From assembly GCA_029262235.1 (NCBI GenBank), contig JAJCZU010000002.1, positions 434,001 through 498,000 on the forward strand: a stretch of DNA of 64,000 nt, given 5' to 3'. The position numbers and the translations under genes are program-made. Shown here piece after piece: positions 1 through 8,658 of the stretch (within the stretch, counting starts at the first letter, position 1; each line of letters starts with the position of its first letter). The stretch comes from Candidatus Eiseniibacteriota bacterium (lineage in GTDB: Bacteria > Orphanbacterota > Orphanbacteria > Orphanbacterales > Orphanbacteraceae). The notes under the pieces were generated by a model, which was not told the DNA's origin, made no database searches, and saw nothing but the letters and a program-made list of their open reading frames with translations.

Positions 1-1159
1 CCGGCAGATCCGCGTGCAGTTTCGTGGCCGGACTCCCGTAGTACTCGCCCCAGCCGTTGATCTTCGCGAACGACGAGCCGCCGTTCGTCGAGCGCCAGCA
101 TTCGACTCCGCCGAAGTACACCATGTTCTCGTTCACGATCGAAGACTCGAGCGTCTCCCAGAAATCGTTGATGTCGCTCTTGTAAGTCCATGTGCTCCCG
201 GCGTTCGCCGATCGATAGAGTTTCCACTGGCTGCCGACCCGTGCCGCCGCGTAGAGAGCCGGCGCGCCCGCTTCCGAACCCGCGAGAACGATGCCGCTTT
301 CCGACGCGGCGGGAATCATGCCGAGCGTATCCCAGCTCGCTCCCTGATCGAACGTGCGCAGCGTCTGCAATCCTTTCTGCACGTAGAGCACGCCGCCGCC
401 GGCGCGGTCTGTCCAGATGTCTCCGTTCGCGCTCGTAAGGCGCAGGATGAGTCCGTAGGACCGGCCGCCGTCGCTCGAAAAGAATACTTTCCCCGACGTT
501 CCGGACTGGCGTAGCGCGAAATAAACATGGCCCGGGTTTGCCGGATCGCTGACGACCCGCGTGCACTCGGTGAGCGTGGCCGGGATGCCGGCCGGCACGT
601 TCCAGGTGTTTCCCCGATCTTCCGTGTAGTGGACGAGGCCGCCGTCCGTGATGGCCGTGATCACTTCACCGCCCGATTCCGAAACGGCCACTCCGTGCAC
701 CCCTCCGTAGAGGTTGTCGCCGAGCGGGCGCCATCCGTTTCCATGAGGATCGGCTTTCCAGAGGCCGCCCAGGGAGGACCCTCCCACGAGGCTGTCGCCC
801 CCGTCGGAAAGCGCCGCGCAATGCATGCGCCCCGCCAGATTCCGGCTGCCGATCTCGGCCCACTGCGCCATCGAAAGCTTGCCGGCCGCCCGATTGCGCT
901 CAGCCTGCCTTGCCGCGCCGTTCGCTTTCTCGATCGCGCGCCAGTCATCATGCTCGGCGGTCCGGTGCATCGACTCGATCCACGCTTTGCGGGACTCCTT
1001 GTGACGGCGCTCCGCATCGGCGTCGAGCACGTGCTCCGTGGGTGCCGGGTGGAGGTGGTCAGGCGAGGGGGCCGGATCGAGGATGTGGCCGAAGATCAGA
1101 AACGCCCCGCCAGAGAGCAGCAGCGCGCTCCATCCGGCGAAATACGGAATACGGGGCAT
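1..1159 (-). CDS. BNR/Asp-box repeat exported protein, 3' end beyond window
   Basis: The frame is open to the left edge, so only the first 386 residues are present. It starts at ATG 1159-1157 behind a GGAGG site at about 1172-1176. The N-terminus has a short hydrophobic segment (PYFAGWSALLLSGGAFLIF) that could be a signal anchor. From about residue 130 the protein repeats the Asp-box pattern of beta-propellers (YTEDRGNTW, FSSDGGRSY, TFDQGASW, RSANAGSTW, RSTNGGSSF), as in BNR/sortilin-like surface proteins. Proteins of this build in FCB bacteria usually end in a sorting domain, but that end lies outside the window. The ligand or enzymatic role cannot be told. The propeller call is firm; the surface location is inferred. 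Confidence 0.85.
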   Translation of the reverse strand, partial: MPRIPYFAGWSALLLSGGAFLIFGHILDPAPSPDHLHPAPTEHVLDADAERRHKESRKAWIESMHRTAEHDDWRAIEKANGAARQAERNRAAGKLSMAQWAEIGSRNLAGRMHCAALSDGGDSLVGGSSLGGLWKADPHGNGWRPLGDNLYGGVHGVAVSESGGEVITAITDGGLVHYTEDRGNTWNVPAGIPATLTECTRVVSDPANPGHVYFALRQSGTSGKVFFSSDGGRSYGLILRLTSANGDIWTDRAGGGVLYVQKGLQTLRTFDQGASWDTLGMIPAASESGIVLAGSEAGAPALYAAARVGSQWKLYRSANAGSTWTYKSDINDFWETLESSIVNENMVYFGGVECWRSTNGGSSFAKINGWGEYYGSPATKLHADLP

Positions 1160-1214
1160 GGGCACTCGCAACCTCCGGTCGGCGGAAAAAGAGACGGATT
1201 CAGACGCTCCTGCG

Positions 1215-1244
1215 ATTCTATCAGGGGACGGAATGCCCTCGCAA
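1215..1244 (-). promoter_or_regulatory. Sigma-70 type promoter for the BNR-repeat gene
   Basis: On the minus strand TTGCGA (1244-1239), an 18-base spacer and TAGAAT (1220-1215), with TGA directly before the -10 (extended -10). Transcription would start near 1208, giving a leader of about 50 bases that carries the GGAGG site. Confidence 0.45.
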
Positions 1245-1300
1245 GGAGGGGGGCGCCCGGGAACTCCGTGAAATCGGGGCTTTTTCTTTGTGTTCCGTAT

Positions 1301-1329
1301 CTGGCAGTGCGCGAAAAACCTGCTACTAT
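1301..1329 (+). promoter_or_regulatory. Sigma-70 type promoter for korAB
   Basis: CTGGCA (1301-1306), 17 bases, TACTAT (1324-1329), preceded by TGC as an extended -10. The korA start is 58 bases downstream of the -10. Confidence 0.45.
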
Positions 1330-1386
1330 TGAGAGCACAGTGCGAACATTCACTGCGCGCGGCGACGGTCGTGCGAGAGGGAGATC

Positions 1387-3243
1387 ATGAGCGACACGAA
1401 GGTAAAGCGTCCGGATCGCACCGTCGAAGAGATCGAAAGCGTCGTCATTCGGTTTGCCGGAGACTCGGGCGACGGGATGCAGCTCACGGGGACGCAGTTC
1501 TCGAATACAGCGGCGTTCGTCGGGAACGACATCAGCACGCTGCCCGACTTTCCCGCCGAAATCCGCGCCCCCGCCGGATCGCTGCCAGGCGTCAGCGCCT
1601 TTCAGCTGAACTTCAGCTCGGTGGATATTCTGACGCCCGGCGACGAGCCCGATGTGCTTGTGGCGATGAATCCGGCGGCGCTCAAGACGAACCTGTCCGA
1701 CCTGAAGCGCAACGGCCGTCTCATTATCAATACCGACGCGTTCACGCCGATGAATCTGCGCAAGGCGGGCTACGAAACGAACCCGCTCGAAGACGGCACG
1801 ATCAAAGATTATCAGGTCATCGAAATTCCGATCACGTCGAGCAACGCGCAGGCGCTGAAGGAAGTCGATCTTCCGAAGAAGGCGATCGACCGTTCCAAAA
1901 ACTTCTGGGCGCTCGGTCTCCTGTTCTGGCTTTATGATCGTCCGCTCGAACCCACGATCAAATGGGTGACGGACAAGTTCGGCAAAAACGAAGTGCTCGT
2001 CGAAGCGAACGTAACCGCTCTCAAGGCGGGCTTCGCATACGCGGACGCGAGCGAGCTCTTTACGGCGCACTATCGTGTAGAGCGAGCCGTGATCGAACCC
2101 GGCACGTACCGTAAGATCACGGGGAACGAAGCCATCGTTCTCGGCGCGGTCGCTGCCTCGATCCTCGCGAAGAAACAGCTCGTCTATGCGAGCTACCCGA
2201 TCACTCCCGCCAGCGACATTCTGCACATGCTGTCGCATTACCGTCATATGGACATTCGCACGGTGCAGGCGGAAGACGAAATCGCCGCGATGGGCGCCGT
2301 GCTCGGTGCGTCGTTCGCCGGTGCGCTCGCGATGACGGGAACGAGCGGTCCCGGGCTCGCGCTCAAAGCAGAAGCGATGAGCCTTGCACTCATGACGGAA
2401 CTCCCGTGCGTGGTCGTCGACATTCAGCGCGCCGGTCCGAGCACGGGCATGCCGACGAAGACGGAACAGGGCGACCTGCTGCAGGCGATGTTCGGCCGGA
2501 ACAGCGATTCGCCGGTGGCGATCGTGGCGCCTGCGACTCCGTCCGACTGCTTCGAAATGACGATCGACGCGTTTCGCCTGGCGGTGCGAGGAATGGTGCC
2601 CACGATTCTGCTTTCGGACGGGTATCTCGGGAACGGCGCGGAGCCGTGGAAGCTTCCGAACGTCGAGGATCTCGAGCCGATTGTCATCAAGCATCCGACC
2701 GAGCCGAACAACGGCGGCTATCTGCCGTACCTTCGTGACAAGGAAACGCTGGCGCGCCCGTGGGCGATTCCCGGCACGCCGGATCTGGAACACCGGATCG
2801 GGGGGCTCGAGAAAGCCGACAAAACGGGGAACGTCAGTTACGACCCCGAGAACCACCAGCGCATGACAGACCTTCGTCACGAAAAGGTGCAGCGCCTGCA
2901 GCAGATCATTCCTCTCCAGGAAGTCGAAGGCGAGGAGACCGGAGATCTTCTCGTAATCGGGTGGGGAGGGACTTACGGCGCCATTCGGACCGCGGTCCGG
3001 CGCGCCCGGCGCGACGGCAGGAAAGTCTCTCACGCGCACCTCCGCTACCTGAACCCGTTCCCCGCGAACGTGAAGGAAGTTCTGAGCGGTTTTAAGCGCG
3101 TGCTGATCCCCGAACTGAACAACGGGCAGCTTTTGATGCTGATCCGGGCGGAATTTCTGGTCGACGCCGTCGGCTACAACAAAGTCTACGGCCAACCGTT
3201 CAAAGTGTCGGAACTCGTCGCGAAAATCGACGAACTCTGCTAG
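1387..3243 (+). CDS. korA: 2-oxoacid:ferredoxin oxidoreductase, fused gamma-alpha subunit (KorA type)
   Basis: The 618-residue protein joins the gamma domain (about residues 18-190, starting VVIRFAGDSGDGMQL) to the alpha/pyrimidine domain (from about 230). The alpha domain has the YPITPAS motif, which in this family contacts the keto-acid/CoA site, and the acidic AEDEIAAMGA stretch. With the beta subunit 8 bases downstream it should oxidatively decarboxylate a 2-oxoacid, most likely 2-oxoglutarate, to the acyl-CoA while reducing ferredoxin. The two-subunit layout matches known KorAB enzymes rather than four-subunit Por/Vor enzymes. The start has GAGGGAGATC in front. Substrate choice (2-oxoglutarate versus another oxoacid) is inferred from the architecture. 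A long antisense open frame over this gene is a high-GC shadow. Confidence 0.93.
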   Translation: MSDTKVKRPDRTVEEIESVVIRFAGDSGDGMQLTGTQFSNTAAFVGNDISTLPDFPAEIRAPAGSLPGVSAFQLNFSSVDILTPGDEPDVLVAMNPAALKTNLSDLKRNGRLIINTDAFTPMNLRKAGYETNPLEDGTIKDYQVIEIPITSSNAQALKEVDLPKKAIDRSKNFWALGLLFWLYDRPLEPTIKWVTDKFGKNEVLVEANVTALKAGFAYADASELFTAHYRVERAVIEPGTYRKITGNEAIVLGAVAASILAKKQLVYASYPITPASDILHMLSHYRHMDIRTVQAEDEIAAMGAVLGASFAGALAMTGTSGPGLALKAEAMSLALMTELPCVVVDIQRAGPSTGMPTKTEQGDLLQAMFGRNSDSPVAIVAPATPSDCFEMTIDAFRLAVRGMVPTILLSDGYLGNGAEPWKLPNVEDLEPIVIKHPTEPNNGGYLPYLRDKETLARPWAIPGTPDLEHRIGGLEKADKTGNVSYDPENHQRMTDLRHEKVQRLQQIIPLQEVEGEETGDLLVIGWGGTYGAIRTAVRRARRDGRKVSHAHLRYLNPFPANVKEVLSGFKRVLIPELNNGQLLMLIRAEFLVDAVGYNKVYGQPFKVSELVAKIDELC

Positions 3244-3251
3244 GAGCCCTG

Positions 3252-4274
3252 ATGTCCGATTTGAAAAGTGCAACGCCGGTTCTGACCAAGAAGGATTTCA
3301 CTTCCGACCAGGAGGTGCGCTGGTGTCCGGGATGCGGAGACTACGCGATTCTGGCCCAGGTGCAGAAGGTGGTGCCCACGCTCGGAATCCCGAAAGAGAA
3401 ATTCGTGTTCGTATCGGGGATCGGCTGTTCGAGCCGCTTCCCCTACTACATGAACACATACGGGTTTCACACCATCCACGGGCGCGCGCCGACTGTCGCC
3501 ACCGGGATCAAAGTGGCGAATCCGGACCTTTCCGTCTGGCTCGTAACGGGCGACGGCGACGCTCTCAGTATCGGGGGCAACCACCTGATTCACGCGCTTC
3601 GCCGCAATATCGATATCAAGATTCTGCTGTTCAATAACCGCATTTACGGTCTTACGAAAGGCCAGTACTCGCCTACGTCGGAGCAGGGAAAGCGCACGAA
3701 GTCGACGCCGATGGGTTCCGTGGACTACCCGCTCCATCCGGTGTCGACGGCGCTTGCGGCGGAGGCCACATTCGTCGCCCGCACGATCGATACGGACACG
3801 AAGCACCTGACCGCGACGCTCGAGCGTGCGGCGGCGCACAAAGGGTCCGCGTTCGTCGAGATCTTCCAGAACTGCAATATCTTTAATGATAAAGCGTTCG
3901 AATACTTCAAGGGCAAGGATGTGAAGGCGGACCGTATGGTCGAGATCGAGCACGGTCGTCCCCTGCGCTTCGGATCGGAGAACGAAAAGGGCATCCGGTG
4001 GAACGGAAAGTCTCTCGAAGTCGTGACGGTCGGAGACGGGGCGGAAGAGTCGGACCTGCTCGTTCACGATGAGCAGGCTTCGCTTCACGCGCCGTTCCTG
4101 CTGGGACGGATGGACTACCCCGCGTTTCCGATCGCGATCGGAGTGTTTCGCGCGATCGAACGCGCCACATACGAGAATCTCGTGGACCAGCAGGTGGAAA
4201 CGGCAAAGGCGAGCAGGGAGCCCGATACGCTCCGATCGCTTCTGTATTCCGCCGACAGCTGGGAAGTCGAGTAG
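3252..4274 (+). CDS. korB: 2-oxoacid:ferredoxin oxidoreductase beta subunit (KorB type)
   Basis: The 340-residue thiamine diphosphate subunit partners with the gene just upstream. The N-terminal VRWCPGCGDYAIL supplies the cysteine pair used in this family for the 4Fe-4S cluster, with further cysteines in GIGCSSRF and QNCNIF. The ThDP/Mg motif runs from GDGDALSIGGNH to LLFNN (about residues 97-133). RIYGLTKGQYSPTS follows, typical of KorB. It reads as a co-transcribed second gene of a two-gene unit and supplies low-potential ferredoxin from central carbon flow. No separate ferredoxin gene is next to it. Confidence 0.93.
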   Translation: MSDLKSATPVLTKKDFTSDQEVRWCPGCGDYAILAQVQKVVPTLGIPKEKFVFVSGIGCSSRFPYYMNTYGFHTIHGRAPTVATGIKVANPDLSVWLVTGDGDALSIGGNHLIHALRRNIDIKILLFNNRIYGLTKGQYSPTSEQGKRTKSTPMGSVDYPLHPVSTALAAEATFVARTIDTDTKHLTATLERAAAHKGSAFVEIFQNCNIFNDKAFEYFKGKDVKADRMVEIEHGRPLRFGSENEKGIRWNGKSLEVVTVGDGAEESDLLVHDEQASLHAPFLLGRMDYPAFPIAIGVFRAIERATYENLVDQQVETAKASREPDTLRSLLYSADSWEVE

Positions 4275-4290
4275 AGCCGGGTACGCTCCC

Positions 4291-4310
4291 GCCCGGGTAC
4301 GATCCCGGGC
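4291..4310. terminator. Hairpin between convergent genes
   Basis: Perfect 7-base inverted repeat GCCCGGG / CCCGGGC with a 6-base loop, in the 45-base gap between korB and the convergent lipoprotein gene. There is no T tract on either side, so it would be a weak or factor-assisted terminator. Confidence 0.4.
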
Positions 4311-4319
4311 GATACCTGC

Positions 4320-4952
4320 CTAGGTCGTGTCGCGTTCGGCGAGCAGCTCCGCAATGACCGCCCTGATCTCGTCATAGGACGATTGCAGTTCCGGCATGCT
4401 CGGGTCGTTTCTGTACTCGCCCACGCGCACGTAGCGGATCGTCCTGTCCAGGCCCACTACCATCGTCACGAAGGTCGAACTCCTCTCCCTGTCACGCAGC
4501 CAGTATTTCTGCAGATCGAACCAGCGGTCGTCGAGAACGATCGACCACTTGTAGCGGTATCTCCGCGCGAGCCGGGCAATGTTCGACGGGGGCATCGTTA
4601 CTGGCTGCGGAAGCGGGTGGTAGAAGCTGATGATATCGATGGCCTCTCCGAACTCCCGGTCCAGCGAGCGGAGGCCGTAGCCCGTATTCCTGCTCACGTC
4701 GTCCTCACTCCAGAACTGAACGACGATCACCCTCTTACCGACACGCCCGAAGGGGAGCCGGTCTGTCACCCAGTTATTGACTTCCCACTGGGGCAGGGGC
4801 TCGCCGATCAGGTCGCCGCCTTCCCTGGCGGACCAGTCGATCCCGTCCACGACGCGTTTCTGCGCGGATTGACGGTCGGAGCCGCACGACAGCCAGGTCA
4901 GGGCGAGCAGGCCGCAGAAGAGCAGGGCGGCGTTATTTCGAAAGAGCGTCAC
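4320..4952 (-). CDS. Thioredoxin-fold lipoprotein without CXXC
   Basis: 210 residues, GTG start with AGGGA in front. The N-terminus is a hydrophobic signal ending LTWLSCG, a plausible though not textbook lipobox (Cys about 23). The following part looks like the AhpC/TlpA thioredoxin-like fold: GEPLPQWEVNNW, then VIVVQFWSEDD, where reducing family members have a WCxxC. Both cysteines are missing, so it is not a disulfide oxidoreductase of the usual kind. The later part (FVTMVVGLDRTIRYVRVG) fits the end of the fold. It is convergent with korB and not in an operon. Function unknown; a scaffolding or binding role is possible. Confidence 0.65.
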   Translation of the reverse strand: MTLFRNNAALLFCGLLALTWLSCGSDRQSAQKRVVDGIDWSAREGGDLIGEPLPQWEVNNWVTDRLPFGRVGKRVIVVQFWSEDDVSRNTGYGLRSLDREFGEAIDIISFYHPLPQPVTMPPSNIARLARRYRYKWSIVLDDRWFDLQKYWLRDRERSSTFVTMVVGLDRTIRYVRVGEYRNDPSMPELQSSYDEIRAVIAELLAERDTT

Positions 4953-5080
4953 GATTTCCCTCCATTTCCAGTCCCGGCATGGTACCAGAGCGGCCCCCCG
5001 AAGGCCGATCGCAATCTATTTTGAAACCTGGCTGCTCCGGGTTCGTATGAGAAGGAAGCAAGGTGATATCCAGGAGAGGA

Positions 5081-5641
5081 ATGAAAACCATGAGAGCCAG
5101 ATTGATCGCACTGTTTTTCGGGCTTCTGTTCGCCACCGGCTCCGCTCAGGCGGCGGATACGCGCTGGATCCACATCTTCGTGCAGGACGGTCCCGATGAA
5201 GAGGTGCGCCTGAACGTGCCGATCAGTCTCGTGCGCGCGATTTTGCCCCTCATCGACGAAGACGAGATCAGCAACGGCAAGATCGTAATCGATGATCACG
5301 ACGTCCCGATCGAAGTGCTGCGCCAGGTCTGGGACGAAGTGCGCGACATCGAAGAAGGGGAGTTCGTGAAGGTCGACACTCCCGACGAAGACGTCCGCAT
5401 CAGCAAGAAGGGTTCGGAACTGCTGATCACCGTTCTCGACTCGAAAGACAGGAGCGAGGTTACGGTGCGGCTGCACGAGTCGATCATCGCCGCGCTTCTC
5501 TCGTCGGAGAATGAGAACGAGCTCGATCTCCTTGCGGCAATCGAAGCGCTCGACGAAAAGATGCGCGGTGATCTCGTCAACGTCCAGGATGAGGAAACGC
5601 TGGTGCGGATCTGGGTCGACGATACGAACGAAGGGAACTGA
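5081..5641 (+). CDS. Exported protein of unknown function, tandem paralogue 1
   Basis: About 186 residues with a signal peptide (RLIALFFGLLFATGSAQA). ATG 5081 is chosen for the signal peptide and the AGGAGAGG just before it; GTG 5063 and ATG 5090 are alternatives. After the signal comes a block, HIFVQDGPDEEVRLNVPISLVRAILPLI, that recurs in diverged form in the next gene. Two acidic lobes follow (DEDVRISKKGSELLITVLD and ETLVRIWVDD), so the core may be a repeat of short beta units. The repeated pattern of a short beta strand, glycine/acidic turn and LNVPxxLV helix recalls the C-terminal part of YvlB/SHOCT-like proteins, but that link is weak. Likely periplasmic and co-transcribed with the next gene (2-base gap). 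Confidence 0.75.
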   Translation: MKTMRARLIALFFGLLFATGSAQAADTRWIHIFVQDGPDEEVRLNVPISLVRAILPLIDEDEISNGKIVIDDHDVPIEVLRQVWDEVRDIEEGEFVKVDTPDEDVRISKKGSELLITVLDSKDRSEVTVRLHESIIAALLSSENENELDLLAAIEALDEKMRGDLVNVQDEETLVRIWVDDTNEGN

Positions 5642-5643
5642 AA

Positions 5644-6111
5644 ATGAAACGAAGCACACGAATCGCGCTGGTCGTTCTTGTCGGGTTTCTTCTGGTCGTG
5701 GGAGTTGCGGCGGGAGCCCTTGCTCATTCGCTGCGTGATCAGGGGATGGTGATCGTGCGGGTGGAAGGGGATGGAGATCGGATCTCGCTCAACATCCCGG
5801 GGGCCCTGGTGGCGACCGCACTGAACTTCGCGCCCGGCGCCCTGTGGGATGAAATCGACGATCAGATTCCCAGGGATGAGATTCGCCCCTACATGAAGAT
5901 TGCACGAACGGCGCTGAACGAGCTGGCGGCGCTTCCCGACGTGGTACTCGTGACAGTACGCGACGAGGACGAGTCGGTTCGCGTCGAAAAGCGGAACGGC
6001 GCGATGATCGTCATGGTCAACAGTGACGACGAACGCGTCTTCGTTTCCGTGCCGATGGGGATGGTGCAGACAATCGTGAGCGCGTTCGACCGCAAAGTAC
6101 TCGCGATCTGA
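5644..6111 (+). CDS. Exported protein of unknown function, tandem paralogue 2
   Basis: 155 residues with an N-terminal membrane-anchor or signal segment (IALVVLVGFLLVVGVAAGALA). MVIVRVEGDGDRISLNIPGALVATAL matches the opening block of the preceding protein position for position in pattern, followed by a VLVTVRDEDESVRVEKRNGAM lobe that corresponds to its VKVDTPDEDVRISKKGSEL lobe. The pair therefore looks like a tandem duplication. It starts 2 bases after the first gene's stop. No catalytic motif is visible. Its neighbours are unrelated, so the role is open. Confidence 0.75.
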   Translation: MKRSTRIALVVLVGFLLVVGVAAGALAHSLRDQGMVIVRVEGDGDRISLNIPGALVATALNFAPGALWDEIDDQIPRDEIRPYMKIARTALNELAALPDVVLVTVRDEDESVRVEKRNGAMIVMVNSDDERVFVSVPMGMVQTIVSAFDRKVLAI

Positions 6112-6122
6112 AAAACGCAGGC

Positions 6123-6165
6123 GGCGGCCCGGGCGGGGGAAACGATTACTCCCAGCCGGGCCGCC
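6123..6165. terminator. Long GC-rich hairpin between convergent genes
   Basis: A perfect 10-base inverted repeat, GGCGGCCCGG (6123-6132) and CCGGGCCGCC (6156-6165). The right arm lies inside the 3' end of the glycosyltransferase gene on the other strand, whose TAA sits in the loop. It can serve both convergent transcripts; no T run follows. Confidence 0.45.
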
Positions 6166-7087
6166 GTTCGCTTCCTCCCCGCAGGTAGCCCATGAACGAG
6201 CCCGCGCCGTGCGCGAAGCGGGCGACCAGAAGAAACGGCGCCATCGGTACGATCTCCCACTCACCCGCCTTGAGCCAGCAATACAATATATAGAGCGCAA
6301 TCAGCGGGGCTGCCGGGATGGCCAGCAAAGCGGGCACGACCGGGTAGCGGTAGAGTCCGGCCACGCGTGCGGCGCCGGTCTTCGACTTGCTGTAAACGGC
6401 GCTGTATCCCCATCGGTAGTTTCGTTTGAACACGTTCAGAATGCCGGGCCGATTCTCGTGGTCCACGCGCGCGGCCGGTTCGAAAAAAATGCGCCCGCCC
6501 GCGCGCAGCACTTCACCCTGCCAGATGAGTTCCTCGTGCGCATATGCCGCGGGATGCTTCTCTTCGAACATCGACGTATCGAGAAACAGATCCCGCCGCA
6601 CGAACAGGTTGGCGGGGGAGTGATTCGGCACGAGCCCGGGCGGCCGACCGGGATGCGTATGATACGAGCTGACGATGTAGTCGAGCCTCGCGGACCACGA
6701 AAGGCCCGGCGGCATGCCGAGCGATCCGCCTACGACTTCGTATCCTTCGTCACCACGCCGCGCGAGCTCCGCGAGCCATCGGTCGCTCGGCATGCAGTCC
6801 GCGTCGATAAACGCCAGCCACTCGCCGCGCGCTTCCTTCGCGCCGTGGTTGCGGGCGACCGCGGGATTCCCCGGGCTGTCCGCGAGGCGAAGGACACGGG
6901 CGCCGGCGCTCGTGGCGATCTCGTCGGTACCGTCCGTCGACCCGTCATCGACCACGATGATCTCGAGTGCGTCCGGTTTTCCCTGCGCGCGAACGGCGTG
7001 CACGAGCGCGGCGATATCCGCGGCACCGTTCCGAACCGGAATGATGACAGTGATGCGGGGAGTTTCAGTCTGCATCGGAGTCGGCAC
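6146..7087 (-). CDS. Family 2 glycosyltransferase
   Basis: 313 residues. The GT-A nucleotide-binding opening is clear: ITVIIPVRNGAADIAAL, then IIVVDDGSTDGTDEI and the DxD-like AFIDADCMPS (metal/UDP-sugar site). The C-terminal third has a hydrophobic pair (about residues 255-300) that may tether the enzyme to the membrane. The gene starts inside the end of the upstream GT4 gene (GTG 7087, or ATG 7075), so the two are translationally coupled. It should transfer a sugar to a lipid- or glycan-linked acceptor in the cytoplasm; the acceptor and sugar are unknown. Confidence 0.85.
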   Translation of the reverse strand: MPTPMQTETPRITVIIPVRNGAADIAALVHAVRAQGKPDALEIIVVDDGSTDGTDEIATSAGARVLRLADSPGNPAVARNHGAKEARGEWLAFIDADCMPSDRWLAELARRGDEGYEVVGGSLGMPPGLSWSARLDYIVSSYHTHPGRPPGLVPNHSPANLFVRRDLFLDTSMFEEKHPAAYAHEELIWQGEVLRAGGRIFFEPAARVDHENRPGILNVFKRNYRWGYSAVYSKSKTGAARVAGLYRYPVVPALLAIPAAPLIALYILYCWLKAGEWEIVPMAPFLLVARFAHGAGSFMGYLRGGSERRPGWE

Positions 7088-8330
7088 GGAGCGAGAAGAG
7101 TTGCGTGTACGATTCGCTCAATCGAAAAACGAAGTGGGTCCAGCCCAGGTGCTCCAGGGAGTACTGCCTGGCCCTGCCCGCAAGGGCCTTCGCCTTTGCG
7201 GGGTCCTGCAGCAGCCCGATGATGCCGTCCGCGAGAGCCTCGTCGTTCGGTTCGACGAGAACGGCGCGCGTTTCATCGAGCATGATGCGATGCGCGGGGG
7301 AGTCCGTGGCCACGATCGGCCTTTCCGCCGCCATGTATTCGAATACCTTGAGCGGCGCGTTGCCGACCTGATCGCGCGGCGAAACGAGAATGTCCGCGAC
7401 ACTCATATAGTGTGGCATTTCGTGACGCGGACGGCGCGGAACCCACGTCATCCCCGTCTCGTCCGACGACGGAGGGAAGGGCGAGCCATGACTCGACAGG
7501 CCCCCGACCAGTACGAGGCGTGCCTCCGGTACGACGGCGCGAATCTTGCGGAACGCACGGATCAACCGTCCGACGCCCTGGTACGGGGCGAAGTTTCCCG
7601 TGTAAACGATCGCACGCTCGTCGTCACCGATGCCGAGCTTCTTTCGAAGATCCCTGCGGGAACTGTCGTCCACTTCCGGTGCGAGCCCGGGGAAGATCCA
7701 TTCGAACACGGGGGCCGTGCGATTGGCCCTGCGCACCCTCTGGGCGAGCCCGGCGCTGCAGAAGACCGCATCGGAGCGACGCAGAAGCCAGTCCTGCATC
7801 CTGTCGAGGCACCATTGCACGGGCGGAATGCGAAAAACGAAATCGCGCCGCATCTGCTCCGGCATGTCCGACTGCATGTCGTAGAGGAGCGGGATCTTCC
7901 CCCGCCAGAGAATCGCGGGCAACGTCGCTTCTTCCACCGCGTGGATCGCATCGTACCGAACCTCACGCAGCAGTTTGCGAAGATGGTTCGAAATCGCGAT
8001 ATCGAGAGCGACCTTCTTCCAGGAGAATCCGATCGGCACGTGATGAATCGGCAGGATCGAACGAATGCGTCGAATCGTGAGTCCCGGAACTTTGATGTCA
8101 TCCCCTTCGGGATACGTAAGCACGTCGACCCTGGCCCCGAGGGAGAGCAGCGCATCCGTAACGAGCCGGACCGCGATCGGCGTTCCCCTGTCCTGATAGA
8201 AAGGCTGGGGCGCAATGACGAGAATGTGCCGTCCGTCGAGGCGCGTTGCTTCGAAGCGCCCTGGGGCGACACCTTCTAGAGGGGTGGAATGCGTCTGGAT
8301 GTTACCGCTCGCTTGTAAGGATTCCCGCAC
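7065..8330 (-). CDS. Family 4 glycosyltransferase
   Basis: 421 residues, GTG start with about 30 residues before the first Rossmann strand (RHILVIAPQPFYQDRGTP). The C-terminal GT-B domain holds AIVYTGNFAPYQGVGRLI, LVLVGG, and the sugar-nucleotide site SPRDQVGNAPLKVFEYMAAERPIVATDS with the EX7E-type acidic pair. This is a GT4-type retaining glycosyltransferase. It overlaps the downstream GT2 gene, so both likely act on the same glycan. Upstream is a small unrelated gene on the same strand. Confidence 0.87.
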   Translation of the reverse strand: MRESLQASGNIQTHSTPLEGVAPGRFEATRLDGRHILVIAPQPFYQDRGTPIAVRLVTDALLSLGARVDVLTYPEGDDIKVPGLTIRRIRSILPIHHVPIGFSWKKVALDIAISNHLRKLLREVRYDAIHAVEEATLPAILWRGKIPLLYDMQSDMPEQMRRDFVFRIPPVQWCLDRMQDWLLRRSDAVFCSAGLAQRVRRANRTAPVFEWIFPGLAPEVDDSSRRDLRKKLGIGDDERAIVYTGNFAPYQGVGRLIRAFRKIRAVVPEARLVLVGGLSSHGSPFPPSSDETGMTWVPRRPRHEMPHYMSVADILVSPRDQVGNAPLKVFEYMAAERPIVATDSPAHRIMLDETRAVLVEPNDEALADGIIGLLQDPAKAKALAGRARQYSLEHLGWTHFVFRLSESYTQLFSLRADSDAD

Positions 8331-8397
8331 GTCAGAAAAGCATCATCAGACTAGACGGAATCCGGCGCTGGACCAAACATTTTCGGGCATGCGCCCG

Positions 8398-8658
8398 TCA
8401 GGAGTTGCGGTCGCGTCCCGCGGGTGGGAGGGGGTCGAGTAGCTCCAGAAGTTCTCCGGAACTTGCCAGCGCCATACGCAGCTCGCGATGAAAGTCGCCC
8501 ATGCGTCCCTGAAGGCGTTGCATGCGACGAACCAGCTTCGGATCGAGCGATCCGGCTGCCGCGCTCTCCTGCATCATGTTCATGAGATCGAGGATTCCCT
8601 CTTCCATGCACACTAGGCGCGTGAATTCATCTCGCAGTCTTACTTCGAAGCTTTCCAC
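8398..8658 (-). CDS. Small helical protein of unknown function
   Basis: 86 residues from GTG 8658, with GGAG nine bases in front. The sequence is almost all charged helix: MESFEVRLRDEFTRLVCMEEGILDLMNMM, then KLVRRMQRLQGRMGDFHRELRMAL. No signal peptide or membrane segment. The good ribosome site supports it as a real gene. It could be a small chaperone or adaptor (the shape recalls FliT-like proteins), but nothing confirms that. Upstream, GATAAT occurs near the expected -10 without a clear -35. Confidence 0.6.
   Translation of the reverse strand: MESFEVRLRDEFTRLVCMEEGILDLMNMMQESAAAGSLDPKLVRRMQRLQGRMGDFHRELRMALASSGELLELLDPLPPAGRDRNS

Noticed and set aside
1096-3273. Long open frame antisense to korA
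   Set aside because: It runs over a conserved oxidoreductase gene, is rich in Arg/His/Asp runs without family motifs, and has no ribosome site; typical of high-GC mirror frames. The same applies to antisense frames over the NtrX-like genes, glgB and enolase.
4291-4310. Strong intrinsic terminator after korB
   Set aside because: The hairpin is perfect but has no T run on either strand, so it is listed only with low confidence.
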